DNA of 64,000 nucleotides from Dipteris shenzhenensis (Eukaryota; Polypodiophyta; Polypodiopsida; Gleicheniales): NCBI GenBank assembly GCA_047967505.1, contig CM106538.1; one strand, 5' to 3'. Shown piece by piece: positions 34,133 to 44,739 of this stretch (position 1 is its first letter; each line of letters starts with the position of its first letter). The notes under the pieces were generated by a model. It saw only the letters and a program-made list of their open reading frames with translations, ran no database searches and was not told where the DNA came from. The position numbers and the translations under genes were made by a program.

Positions 34133-34682
34133 CTAGTGTTAGTCACTTTTTTTTGTACATATTAACAAGAACGTTATATAAGAACTTTCTAAGTCAATTT
34201 TTGTATACTTTTAATTACAAGTGTAAATGCTCTCTATTTTGTGAACTATCTTTGTGCAAGCATGTTTGAATTGTACTCTATTGCATTGACACCATATATA
34301 GTTTCATGAGGTGTTTTGTTTGTCAAGTTTTTTAAGTTTCAAGTTGTATACATGACTTTAAACGTTTGAGTGCATGCTCCATGCAACCGGGCATGGGCAA
34401 AATGCTCTCTATTTTGTGAACTATCTTTGTGCAAACATGTTTGGATTGCTTGCGCCATAGCATCCAAACATACTTGCACAAAGTTATCACCGATGTGAAT
34501 GAGATGTCAACTTAAACGAATGATTTGTATGTATGGCATCGTACTCTATTGCATTGGACGTACCATATATAGTTTCATGAGATGTTTTGTTTGTCAAGTT
34601 TTTTAAGTTTCAAGTTAATGTATACACCTTTATTAACGTTTGAGTGCATGCTCCATGCAATTGGGCATGGGCAAAAAAAGCA

Positions 34683-34750
34683 GGGAGCTGCAGGTTTTGA
34701 AATTGCAGCTTCAAAATGGGAGCTGCAATTCACAACCTGCAGCTCTCTGC
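34683..34750. repeat. Hairpin-forming inverted repeat beside the CACTA subterminal region
   Basis: GAGCTGCAGGTT and AAATTGCAGCTTC pair with GAGCTGCAATT and AACCTGCAGCTC. The same structure flanks the subterminal repeats of the second copy at 49054-49119. Confidence 0.8.
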
Positions 34751-34775
34751 CTTTTTTTGTTTTTACACAGACAGC

Positions 34776-34995
34776 GTCTATAGGCGCGGCTATACGCGCG
34801 TCTGTCTGGTTTTTTTAACAAATAACCGGGTGTATAGACGCGCCTATAGACGCTCATATAGACGCGCCTATAGACGCGCATATAGACGCGCCTATATCAG
34901 CACGTCTGTAGACGCGTGCACAAACGCGCCTACAGACGCGCCCGACACTGTTCGTGCACAGTGCACATGCCGCGTCTATCAGCGCGCCTGTGACG
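34776..34995. repeat. CACTA subterminal repeats (CTATAGACGCGC units)
   Basis: About fifteen variants of the 12-mer TATAGACGCGCC, with alternating orientation, fill this stretch. Clusters of 10-20-bp motifs just inside the ends are typical of CACTA elements and are the binding sites of TNPA-type proteins. ORFs rich in RRAYRRAY are translations of the repeat. Confidence 0.88.
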
Positions 34996-35011
34996 CCTTT
35001 CTCTTGTAGTG
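34996..35011 (-). mobile_element. CACTA terminal inverted repeat (right end)
   Basis: The plus strand ends CCTTTCTCTTGTAGTG, that is CACTACAAGAGAAAGG read inward. The next three bases (GTA) would be one target-site copy; the other is lost with the left end. Confidence 0.85.
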
Positions 35012-35089
35012 GTAGATGTTTGTCATGACTAATTAGAATGACATCCTCATATACTACAGTGACATCCATTACAATTTTTCGAATGGGAC

Positions 35090-35830
35090 TATAGGGAGCC
35101 TATGGCCATGTGGCCATAACTTCTATAGCCTATGTCCTCTAGCCTTATACAATAGCATTAGGAACCTGTGGCCTTGTGGCCATGGCATCTTTTGAAAACT
35201 ACCATGCCTTGATGGGAGTTTGTGGCCTTGCAAACATCACTTTCATAGACCATTTCCTAGGGCATTGTGTGCATAACATTTGTCGATACTGCCATGACAT
35301 CTAGAGAGCCCATGGCATTGTGTATGATAGCATGTCATTCAATATGCTACAATGACATGTGTTGTGATAATTCAATGATTTGTATTCGGTCAAAAGACCA
35401 TAGGCTTCAAACTTGTCATGGCTTTTGGTAATGATGTTATGGCCACAAGGCCATAAGCTAAGGAAATGGAATATGGGAAAGTTATGGCCACATGGCATTA
35501 GGCTCCCTGTAGGCACATTGACAACATCTTTTGATGACTGCCATGAATTGTAGGAAATCTATGGATTTGTGGACATCACTTTCGTAAATCATTTCTTCAT
35601 GAACTAGTTATGGCCTTGTGGCCATAGATATTTCCATGAAAATGTAGGGATCCCATGGTGTTGTGGATGATAACTTTCCTATATCCCACGGTCTTAGACA
35701 TATATAGCCCTAAGAACATAACATCTAGTAATATTGCCATGACCCTATGGCCATGTGGCAATATCGTCCCTAGAAGCCATTGCATTATGAGGATATGGCC
35801 TTGTGGCTGTATCATTCTCCATGATCTAAA
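35090..35830. repeat. Second array of GGCCATGTGGCC / GGCCTTGTGGCC units
   Basis: TATGGCCATGTGGCCATAAC, TGTGGCCTTGTGGCCATGGC, TTATGGCCACAAGGCCATAA and similar words recur every 60-120 bp. It shares its core with 22103-23300, but most of the spacer sequence between cores is different. Confidence 0.8.
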
Positions 35831-35869
35831 GTGAGCCCGTGGTGTCACAATTTGGATCCCAAAGAGATT

Positions 35870-37040
35870 CATTTATTTCCTTATTGAAACCTGAGCCAAG
35901 AGTACATCCATAGATCCACACGGGACATCACTGCGATTACAATAGGATGATTGTCATGAACAAACAAAAGTGAGAGATTGATAATAAACCATTATCATCT
36001 TGTACTTGTAAAAGTCTTGCTATGGGCATGCAACTACTCGCCCCATGCCCACGGGGGTTGGACCACTGGTTCATAGGGGCGTGGAGTAGGATCACTCACC
36101 CCCTAAATTTTTTAAGATTGATTCTTTACCACAAGGATCTACTCATGGAATCCTCTCTCCCTAACCCGTACAATGAGCTATACTTTTGTAACTTGGCACA
36201 TCAATTCTTTTCATGAGAGAGCTCTAGGGTAGCCTAGATGTCTCATGCTTCGGTGGGAATTGCAGAAAGCCTTGGTGGGTAGCACTATTGATGTCTTGAT
36301 GTTGCAGCAACACAACTAGGCATCATAAGTCACTGGAATGCCATTCAAGTTGGATAGCTTGAGCTTCAAAATAATTGAAGATGAGTTTGAAACAGAAGTA
36401 CATTTAGCATTCTGCGTGCTATTTTTGCAATAGATCCATTTTTCCTTTCTACAATCCCATTTTGCTGAGGGGTATGTCTGTATGAGTATTTTCTTTGAAT
36501 ACCCTTGGATAAATTCATTTGAGAAATTCTAGACATTCATTCACGCATGGGTATGCACATCTTACGACATTATCTTTGTCTAGCATATCATGTGGAAGTT
36601 GAGTCGGAAATACATTTGCAAACTCTCTTGAAACTTAATCCAGATTTAACTGTTCGACATTCAATTCACTAGATGAAATGAAGTTACATTCAAGCACTAA
36701 ATTTTTAAAAGAAATTTTAGAATAAAACAAACCATCACAATAGTAAAACACCTCACAATTTGGATCCCAAAGAGATTCATATATTTCCTTAGTTGAAACC
36801 GGAGCCAAGAGTACATCCAAAGATCCACGGGGGACATCACCCCGATTACAATAGGATGATTGTCATGAACAAACAAAAGTCTATGAGATTGATAATCTAC
36901 CATTATTGATCCACGGTTGACATCACAATAGGTTGATTGTCATGAACAAACAAAAGTATGAGATTGATAATCTACCATTTTCGTCTTGTACTTGTAAAAG
37001 TCTTGCGATGGGCATGCAACTACTCGCCCCGTACCCATAG
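35870..37040. repeat. Direct duplication flanking a copia integrase scrap
   Basis: The stretch with GAGCCAAGAGTACATCCA, GATTGTCATGAACAAACAAA and CTTGTACTTGTAAAAGTCTT at 35890-36050 recurs at 36800-37035, the second copy with an internal tandem repeat of about 75 bp (ATTGTCATGAACAAACAAAA at 36861 and 36938). Neither has a recognisable gene. Confidence 0.75.
36398..36490 (-). pseudogene. Ty1/copia integrase scrap
   Basis: The minus-strand frame reads HTPQQNGIVERKNGSIAKIA then RRMLN. The TPQQNG-VERKN motif holds the catalytic Glu of Ty1/copia integrases. Only about 30 codons remain. Confidence 0.85.
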
Positions 37041-37190
37041 CTGCAACGTCTAGCTGGTTGCCGGCGATTTAATATTAAGCTAAGAAGCTAGCTATCTCGT
37101 CGATTACCCTATTAGCTTTGGGAGAACAACCTGCAACTGGAATGGAATGAGTTCTTCATTCATGTGCTGCTTGCTTGATTACTATTATTC

Positions 37191-38842
37191 TTAGGTTGTC
37201 CAAGAAGCAGGGCGGAATGAGGCGTAGACAACCTCCAATCGGTCCAAGTACCAACCATAACGCCCTCTGAAGCCCACCACAAACCATTCATCCGGCACCG
37301 TCCAGTTGAAATAGGTGCCCACAACTTGACCGCCTACAACCTGTTGATTATTAGTAAGCGTGATGTTGAGCCTTCTGAGAACAACGCCGGGAGCCATGTC
37401 CGGGACCAAGCCTGTATTGCCGGAGAAGGATCTCAAAAACTGGCCTGGCAACACTGCAAGCTCAGGGGAAAGGTCAGCGCTGGGTTCATTAACATCTGTG
37501 CCGCGATCGAGCCTCCAAGAGCGGTTGTTATTGGTGTAGGTCACCTTGAGATTGTTTACCACCCTGCCCGCGCGTATTTGAAGTGCAGCGATCCGTGTCT
37601 CTTGTTCCAAGTAGGTTAGCACGTCTTCGACGTCTTCAAAGGGGGTTTGACCGTCTCCACCCCATCTCGGTGATACCTGGGTGACAAACTGCAGGGACGG
37701 GGTGCCATTGGTGAGCGAGCTCAAATTTGGAAGAACCACCACTTGCGTGGGGTCGGCCTGATAGCCCCTGATCATGGCCTGGATCGCCTCCTCGTCTTTG
37801 TCTACCTGACTCTTCACTTGCGTGAGTTTGGTATCGCCACTATAGCCACCATAGAAGTTGTAGATCTTGCTGATGAAGTTTACGTCATTCTGCAGTTCTC
37901 GCAACTGGCCCATGTCTGCGAAGCCAACAATCCGGTTGCGGTTGGCCCCAATGGAGTTGAATCTGCTGGCGATTCCTGAGCCAGGAACAAAGTGCAAACC
38001 ATTGTTAAAATCCTTCCAACAGCAACAGAAAGACGACGGGAAAATACTTTTAGTTGATGTGCTTTAATATACTGTGAAGTTTGAGCGTTGCCTGGAACGT
38101 GCTCGTAGCCAGTGGTGTGGAAGTTGATGATCACGGGAGCATCGAGCTGCAAGGACGAGAACTTGAGTGCGAAGTCGATGATCGCGTCAGCGGCCGGGAA
38201 CTCGACGTTGGATACGCCAGACATATTCTGCTCGAACGATATGCGCGTGTTCTCTGAAGAGTTGAAGCGGTCGAGCGAGGTCTGGAAAGAGGCGCTTACG
38301 CTAGCCCCCGAGAAGATGCCTGCCGCCTCCATCCTCACCGTCAGCTGCCGCTGCTCCTCCCGCGTTTGAGAGTAGTAAGTGTATACAGCGTAATATTCAC
38401 CGCCTGTCGTTCGTGAAGACATGAAGGAATCGCCATACACCATGTAGAAATCTCGCAGCTCCTCGGGGGTCGCCGGCGCCTGGACGCCCTCCCTCAGATA
38501 CACATCCGTCATGGTTTCTGTGCCGTCCGTCTGCTTCGCATGAACAACAATGCACGTACTGTGGGTGGTGACGCTTAGGCGCTCCATGAATTGGAGCTTC
38601 TGGTCCATGCTCGCAACCGATAAGAAACTCGCCGTTAACGACTGCTCTATCTCTAGTGCTGTCTTCAACTCCTCGATGGTCACGCACACATTCACCTTCA
38701 CACTATGCGTGCCGCCGACCCTCTGCACGCTCCCGCCCACGGCGGTACTCCGTCCAGTATCAGTCACCGTTTCGTATCCTTGAAAGTTGGCAACTGCAGA
38801 TAGTCTTAGCTCCTCCAATATAACGTCAGCTGTCTCGGCCAT
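37191..38842 (-). CDS. MACPF-domain protein with C-terminal jacalin-like lectin domain
   Basis: The start is taken at the ATG at 38842 (MAETADVILEEL); a 23-codon upstream extension is open but not needed. The predicted protein is about 525 residues. Residues 136-148 (YGDSFMSSRTTGG) fit the MACPF signature Y-G-x-x-[FY]-x(6)-G-G, the membrane-attack/perforin pore-forming fold. The second half (exon 2, from about 38012) ends in a region like a beta-prism jacalin lectin: VVNNLKVTYTNNN, then GFRGRYGWYLDRLEVVY near the C-terminus. A short intron lies between about 38070 and 38010; its exact borders are not resolved. No signal peptide is obvious. Plant MACPF proteins such as CAD1 and NSL1 lack a lectin tail, so a role in defence or toxicity to attackers is inference only. 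The second copy lies at 62612 onward. Confidence 0.75.
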
Positions 38843-39599
38843 CTCTGTTAATGCTCTTGCTCGCGCAAACGAGACCTCCCTAGCACTCCTCTTCTCTCTT
38901 ACGACTAACACTTGCTGCTTCCTGCGTGCTCAGATGAGAGGGTATAACACCAGGCACTACGTGCGTTCTCAGACGAGGGGCAGGATAGTCGATACTGCTT
39001 TGTAGGTTAACGGCACTCGGCGCATCCAGCCAGCCACGGCTACTACACTCAATCACACCAGTGCGCACTGTGTTCTCACACCATTGTCTTTCTTTTTGCA
39101 ACTCCTAATAAGGACGATGAGTACCCGTGTGTTAAGATCAGAACGATTTCGTTGTCATTGGGTGCGTACAACTCCCTTGGTCGGTGCCGTGAGTGACCCA
39201 TCCAGCCAGCCACAGCTAGTACACACACTCATCACTGATCACCCACATTCACCACGCATGCGTTTCGGTACGCTGGAAGACACCGTCTATCTCGTGATCA
39301 ACCCACGAGTTCTCTGTCGGACGCATGTCGACCGGCCATGCCGCGAAAAGCAGTGCATGTGCTGGCCTTATTAAATTGGAAGGCAGAGGGACAGGAGGCG
39401 AGCTTGGCCAGGCCGTTGGGAGCGAATCCCCCGCGCAGTGAAACGTGCATTTCGTTGCATTCCGCTCCCTAGCACTTCCTGGCGGATCTATTTTAAACCC
39501 TGCTGTATTCTTTTGTTTCTATTGGCTATCCCAGCCTCATTTAAGGCTATCCAAGGGATTCCCAGCGGAGCGTGGCTCACATGGGAATCTGCTCTGAGG
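38843..39599 (-). promoter_or_regulatory. Upstream region of the MACPF-lectin gene
   Basis: No ORF with known motifs. A block of about 60 bp with CATCCAGCCAGCCAC.GCTA occurs at about 39023 and 39199, a promoter-proximal duplication. On the minus strand TTTAATAAGG near 39372 is a possible TATA-like element. The stretch is clearly less AT-rich than the tract beyond it. Confidence 0.35.
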
Positions 39600-39650
39600 A
39601 CAAAAACATAAATATATTTATATATATATATATAGTTGTGTGTGTATTTG

Positions 39651-39681
<31 letters not shown>

Positions 39682-40060
39682 TTGAAGATATATATATATT
39701 ATGTTTATATATGTTTTTTTAGGTTTTCAAGTTTGTAGATTTATAAATATATATATTTTATGTTTATTTTTAAGTTTTTTAAAATTTTAGTTATAGTTAT
39801 ATAGAATGTATACATTTAAAATAATATATATACTAGCATTTATTTGTAGATGTAGTTTTATATACCTTTACTATATTTTTCGACGATAATCTTGTGTTGG
39901 TTTCTTTGTGGATTTGTGTTTAGTAAATTTGTTTTTGATTAAATGCTTGGATGTTTAAATGTGTACTTTTTTATATTTTAAATGCCTTAATTGATTAAAA
40001 AGATTTTTTTAATTGAGATTAACATTTAATTTTTTGGTTCCACAATAACAAAATCGACAA
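39600..40060. other. AT-rich tract with (TA)n
   Basis: Long runs of TATATA, TTTATAAATATATAT and poly-T. No coding signal. It separates the MACPF gene from the palindrome array and is copied base for base in the other arm. Confidence 0.8.
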
Positions 40061-40139
40061 GAGGTTCAACGTCGCTCTCTTTTTGGGATGAAAATGCCAT
40101 CACACGTGGAATGTGTGCATGATTCAAGGGTAATGAATG

Positions 40140-40860
40140 AAAGATTAAACTTTTGGATGTGGATCCAAAACTTTGCCCTCACACCGACCATGAGTACTTG
40201 TTTCATGGCCCATCAATCATTTTTTTTAAATTGATGTTTGCATTTGCACACTTGTTTAGTGGGATGAAGATCTTTTGGATTCACATCCACAAGTTCTGCC
40301 TTCACACATGGAATGTGTGCATAATCCGAGGGATTTTCAAACTTTTGGATGTGGATCCAAAACTTTGACTTCAGCCTGAGCATGTGTGTTTTGTTTCAAG
40401 CGCCATCAAGGATCGAACTTTTGGATGTGGATCCAAAAGTTTGTCCAACCCAAAATGCTAGTTCATCCAAAAAAAATTTGAATGTGGATGAGGAAAACTT
40501 TTGGATGTATGCTTGTTAAGAATCAAATTTTTTCAATTGAGACTATACATGTTTGCATTTGCACACTCGCTTAGTGGGAGGACAATCTTTTGGATTCACA
40601 TCCAAAAGTTTTGCATTCACACATGGAATATGTGCATGATCAGAGGGGTTTTCAAACTTTTGGATGTGGATCCAAAACCTTGCCGTCAATCTGAGCATGT
40701 GTGCAAGATTCAATGGAAATTAAGAATCCAACTTTTGGATGTGGATCCAAAACTTTAGCAAACTCAATTGTTTCAAGGGCCATCAAGGATCCAACTTTTG
40801 GATCTTGATATAACTTTTGGATCTGGATCCAAAAGTTTGTCCAACCCAAAATGCTTGCAA
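40140..40860. repeat. Array of CTTTTGGATGTGGATCCAAAAG hairpin units, nine to ten copies
   Basis: TTTTGGA and TCCAAAA arms around a 6-base loop occur near 40149, 40268, 40340, 40416, 40586, 40656, 40731, 40791 and 40810, with a half unit near 40497. Spacing is 60-120 bp. Intervening text repeats loosely (CACACATGGAATGTGTGCAT). Confidence 0.9.
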
Positions 40861-40904
40861 ATGAAAATATTTTACCGAATCCAAAACACTTTGATTGAGC
40901 ATTC

Positions 40905-41460
40905 TTGCAAGACACATCTCAAGGTACTTCTATTGTATGTGATGCAGAGCAACGCATGGAGTTCATTCTCAATGAATGTGTCAATCTTATGATGGGCAGT
41001 GAAGTTGTTGCAAAAGGTAGAGTTCATGCAATTGACCCCTATGATATATGTCAAATGGCTACGTTGGGACCTGGAAACATTTCCGTAACCGTGGATAAGT
41101 GCATGTGCAACAATGTACCTTTGCCATTTTCAAATATGGAATCAAACATGTTGGAGGATCTAATCGGAAGTGTAGTAAAATGGAAAAAGGATTTTCTACA
41201 GAAGCAGAATTCGACAGATGAGAACTTAAATGAGACCTCAAACAATATAAATGGAGAGAAAGATGTAGTCACATTGAGTGATGGGCATGGTATTCGAGAG
41301 GGCTAGAGGCACAAGAGGGTTCTTCTATGGTCAGTGGACAACAAGACATTAGAGGGTAGAGGTGTGGTATTGTTAGTATATCCATACGAGGCCATTGGCT
41401 TTGAACTGTTGGGCGATGATGACTTGGGAATTATAGTAGAGGATGGGACTATTAATACAG
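40905..41460 (+). pseudogene. Transposon-protein fragment, DUF8039-like
   Basis: A 133-codon frame (40905-41306) holds ECVNLMMGSEVVAKGRVHAI, VTVDKCMCNNVPLPFSN and DLIGSVVKWKKDFL. The pattern of 'VAkGrv..dp', a V-x-V strand, 'pLPf' and a final 'ig..v.W' resembles the plant transposon-associated DUF8039 domain. After a stop near 41306 the text continues as SVDNKTLEGRGVVLLVYPYE to about 41460. It is probably a neighbouring or former N-terminal exon of the DUF7869-type gene downstream. Confidence 0.45.
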
Positions 41461-44082
41461 AATCATTGGATTAGCCTAAACTTAATTAGGTGGCCTATAA
41501 AGAGAATTACCTTCATGGATAAAGTACCAATAAGTAATTTTCCAAATGAAACTTTTGAAGAGAATCCTGATGATGAGTGTAGCTATACAAAACCCAAGAA
41601 AAGGCGGTACACAATGACTAATAGAATTGCAAGGGTTGTAGTGCATCAACCTCCAACTAACAAGTTATCAACGGAAGCGATATGTGAGGTCTCGAGCATT
41701 GATTAAAGGTGTTGTCAATTGGTTGATTGTGTATTGTTGTTTGAATTATGTAAAGACTATTGGAGTCTGGGATTGGAGGCATGCACAAATTATGTCTATG
41801 ATTCGATGACAATGGCTTGTTGGGTAGATGCTTTGGGAACTAGGCAATATAGGTTTACCTTCAATGGAGTTGAGATATGCCCAAAATCTTGGTATGAGAT
41901 GCATGGGATTCCAAAAACTTCTTATTATCGATATAAGAGTTTGTTTGAAAGTGGTGTGCGTCGCTCTATGCATGGGAATAAGGGCATTGTGAGGAAGGCT
42001 TGGGATCATATGGAATTGGGCAGAGCAATAATGAGAGACTTCGTTGAAAACAACTCAGACTCGATGTCACATGAGAGTAGATCAACTCAAGATAAAATTA
42101 GAGAAACACGTTTGGTAATACTAGACGTGTACAAGAAAGTGGACATTTTGAGCGAAGTCAACGTAACATTGAATCAATTGAAGCAAAAGGAGATGTCCAC
42201 TTCAACCTTCAATACGATCTAGAATATTGAGTTCAGAGATGTTAGCCTCACCCAAACAAGTGAGTTTTCTAAGTGCACGACATGCAGTGGAATCAAAGAT
42301 CAGTTAGGAGCCACAAAAAATGAAGAGGAGCATAAGAAAATAATGCAACGATGAAGAGTTCACATGTTGCCGCAACGCACATGTAGGAATTTGTACTATG
42401 CATGGCGTTTGAAGTCTTTGATGGACCCAAGTAAATACCTATGCATTATCCACGATAAGATGGATCAGAAGAAAACAACAATCCCAAGATTAAAGGTTCG
42501 TGCAAAGGATGTTGATAAATCTGCATAGTTACTTGTATCTTTGATAGGCATGATAACACATGGACATGGCGAGGGATGATATGGACACTTTGCAATCATT
42601 TTATGGCCTTCGGATCCAAATTTTACCTTTGGGTCTCTTGCTCTTTGTCTCAGAAACCTTGAGAGATAAGATAAACATGCGTATGGTGACCTAATATACG
42701 ATGGAATGCCCAAATCAGGTAATGCATTGTTGAATGCTTTGAACTCAAGAAAAGCTCTAGATCACCATCACCGTTCATCGAATGTTAAGGGAGCACCTTG
42801 CATGTTATTGGACTCAATGACAATGTCAACAAATTCTGAGTCAAATCATTTGTTCACACATCCTTCATTCAAACAATTGCCAGAGACATTACTGCTACAA
42901 TTAGATAATTGTGCATCAGAAAATAAGAACAGATATCTATTTGCATATTTGTCTTTGTTGGTTGCCAGGAGGGCATTTAAGACCATTCAACTAGGATTTC
43001 TAATGGTGGAGCATACACATGAAGACATTGATGCAATGTTTAGCAGGTTTTCAGAGAGATTGCGATTGAGCCAAACTTTCACATTTCCACATTTGATGTT
43101 CACTTTCATGGAGTGCCAAAGTTCCTTCCCTTCACCATTTTCAATGACAAAAATTCCAGACTTCAAGGGGTTTATTGATGGCTACTTATGTGAAGACTCG
43201 GATGTCTCGGTGGGACATTCAAAGCCCTTGCAATTCTTGTTTTACATGAAGGACAATATTCTAGTTATGCAATATAAGATCCACCCGAAATCTGAACTGT
43301 GGGAGCCTAGACAAGGGGCTATTGAGCTATGGAAAAGGAATGGAGATGGCAAACCAATGCTACCTAGTGGGGTTCCTAGGCTTTTGCCAATGTTTGAATA
43401 CATAAAGGAACATATGCAAACTGTACAGGGCATCAAAGACTACATCAAGTACTGGGAGAAATGGTCGACAACTCAAGGGTCTCAATCAGAGTTCAGTTTG
43501 TACATACAGCCTATCCTTGAGTACTGGAGAAATATGGTGTTAGAACTCCAAAAGCCAAACTCCCAAACTCAAGGTTTGTACCATTCTTTTTGGCCTTCTG
43601 CTGGAGGAGATGATACCTTTGAGGAGGATGTTAATAGAGAAATGGAGCAATTTGAAGGCATTGAAGAATTCAATGATCACTATTGTGGTCCATTAAGTGG
43701 GAAGCCAAAGGATGCATTTAAACCAATTGTTGATGTTAGGAAAGGAGACTTTGTTTTGGTTCATCCAACAGAAAATGAATGCCTAACTTGGTTGGGAGAA
43801 GCCCCGACCAATATTGATATGGACATATCATCAGAGAACTTTAAGAAATTCTTCATACAATATTGGGCACCAGTGTGTAGAAATGTGAATCTGAGCATGG
43901 GAGAGGTGTATGCGGATTGTTGGAATAAATTTTGGAGGTGCAATAAGAAAGACCCCCCTCGATGGGAGCTTGTGGATTCAGTTGTGTTTTCATGGGTATC
44001 AAAGGGCCCAAAAAAAGCAACAAAAGTAAAAATACCGATGAGTGTGTGTGCAAAGGCAAAGGAAAGCTTGGCTCACCACTAG
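41443..44082 (+). pseudogene. DUF7869-type transposase-like gene with in-frame stops
   Basis: One frame runs from 41443 to a final stop at 44082 with no frameshift but in-frame stops at 41704 (TAA), 42220 (TAG), 42352 (TGA), 42526 (TAG), 42577 (TGA) and 42667 (TAA). Order: N-terminal region (FNGVEICPKSWYEMHGIPKT), Cys motif (FSKCTTCSGIKDQL), IIHDKMDQKKTTIPRL, then LLQLDNCASENKNRYLFAYL and LMVEHTHEDIDAMFSRFSER. The DNC-x-EN-x-N and HTHEDID motifs define DUF7869, an RNase H-like domain found in many plant and animal transposon proteins. The last 458 codons are clean. Each stop is one C-to-T change from CAA, CAG or CGA. The same stops occur in the other arm. Confidence 0.8.
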
Positions 44083-44739
44083 CTTTGTGTAATTCTCCTT
44101 TCATCCTACCAAGGAACATATGTTCAATGTAAAATGATGTTGAGTATCTTATGTTGATTTAAAAAGGTGTTTGTTAACACCACAATCAGATATGGTTTTA
44201 AAAAACTTGATTTTGCATAAACTTTTATGAATAGAAACTGTGTGTTGGTTTGTAATGGTGTTTGTTAACACCACAATGATGCAAGGATTATAGCCAACTT
44301 GAAATTAATAAACTTCAATTTATTTGTGATAAAGCAAATTTAAAATCCATTTTGTTATGCTCATAAAAAGTAATGTGGAATGCTAGTTCCAAAATTAATG
44401 AAAATTCCCAATTTCAATGGGATTCACCCAATCCTAGTTCCAAAACTAATGAAAATTCCCAAAATTTGTGGGAAGCCCCAATTCATTCATTCCCAGAATA
44501 TATGGATTTTCCCAAATTTGCTAATATGGCACACCACCAAGGAATGTGTGCATACAACTTACACACAACTATAACCCTACTAAGAAACACAACATTATGC
44601 GTAAAATGAAATGTTTCAAATGTAATGCCTAAAACGCAATGTCCATGTTGTGCCGTGGGAGACAACATGTACAAAGTGCATGCGCTTGAACAAAAGGAAA
44701 CTCGAAGTAGAACCATTGTAACATGAAAGACACAAGGAA

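Larger units (their letters stand above)
30171..35011 (+). mobile_element. CACTA (En/Spm-type) DNA transposon, 5' end missing
   Basis: Contains a TNP2-type transposase gene, a TNPA-like gene, a GC-rich subterminal repeat region and a right terminus whose reverse complement is CACTACAAGAGAAAGG. CACTA elements have exactly this order: two genes, then subterminal repeats bound by the TNPA-type protein, then 13-bp or longer termini beginning CACTA. The left terminus and the start of the transposase are absent. The element would be immobile by itself. Confidence 0.9.
37454..44463. repeat. Left arm of a giant inverted repeat (7.0 kb within the window)
   Basis: Position x in this arm pairs with position 101454 minus x in the right arm, with no net indel anywhere I checked, including a (TA)n run at 39620-39636. 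Comparing the encoded frames shows three base differences: 38185/63269, 42599/58855 and 43936/57518. The inner edge is at about 44463, where AATTCCCAAAA is the last shared word. The outer edge is at or left of 37454 and cannot be seen because the partner leaves the window. Confidence 0.97.

Noticed and set aside
34716-35009. ORF rich in RRAYRRAY
   Set aside because: It is a translation of the CACTA subterminal repeats.
41719-42222. A separate 167-codon gene
   Set aside because: It shares one frame with the downstream 458-codon ORF and carries the expected N-terminal part of the same family.
44083-44119. Minus-strand ORFs opposite the DUF7869-type pseudogene (for example 43853-44119)
   Set aside because: They are shadows of the real frame; both arms show the same shadows.
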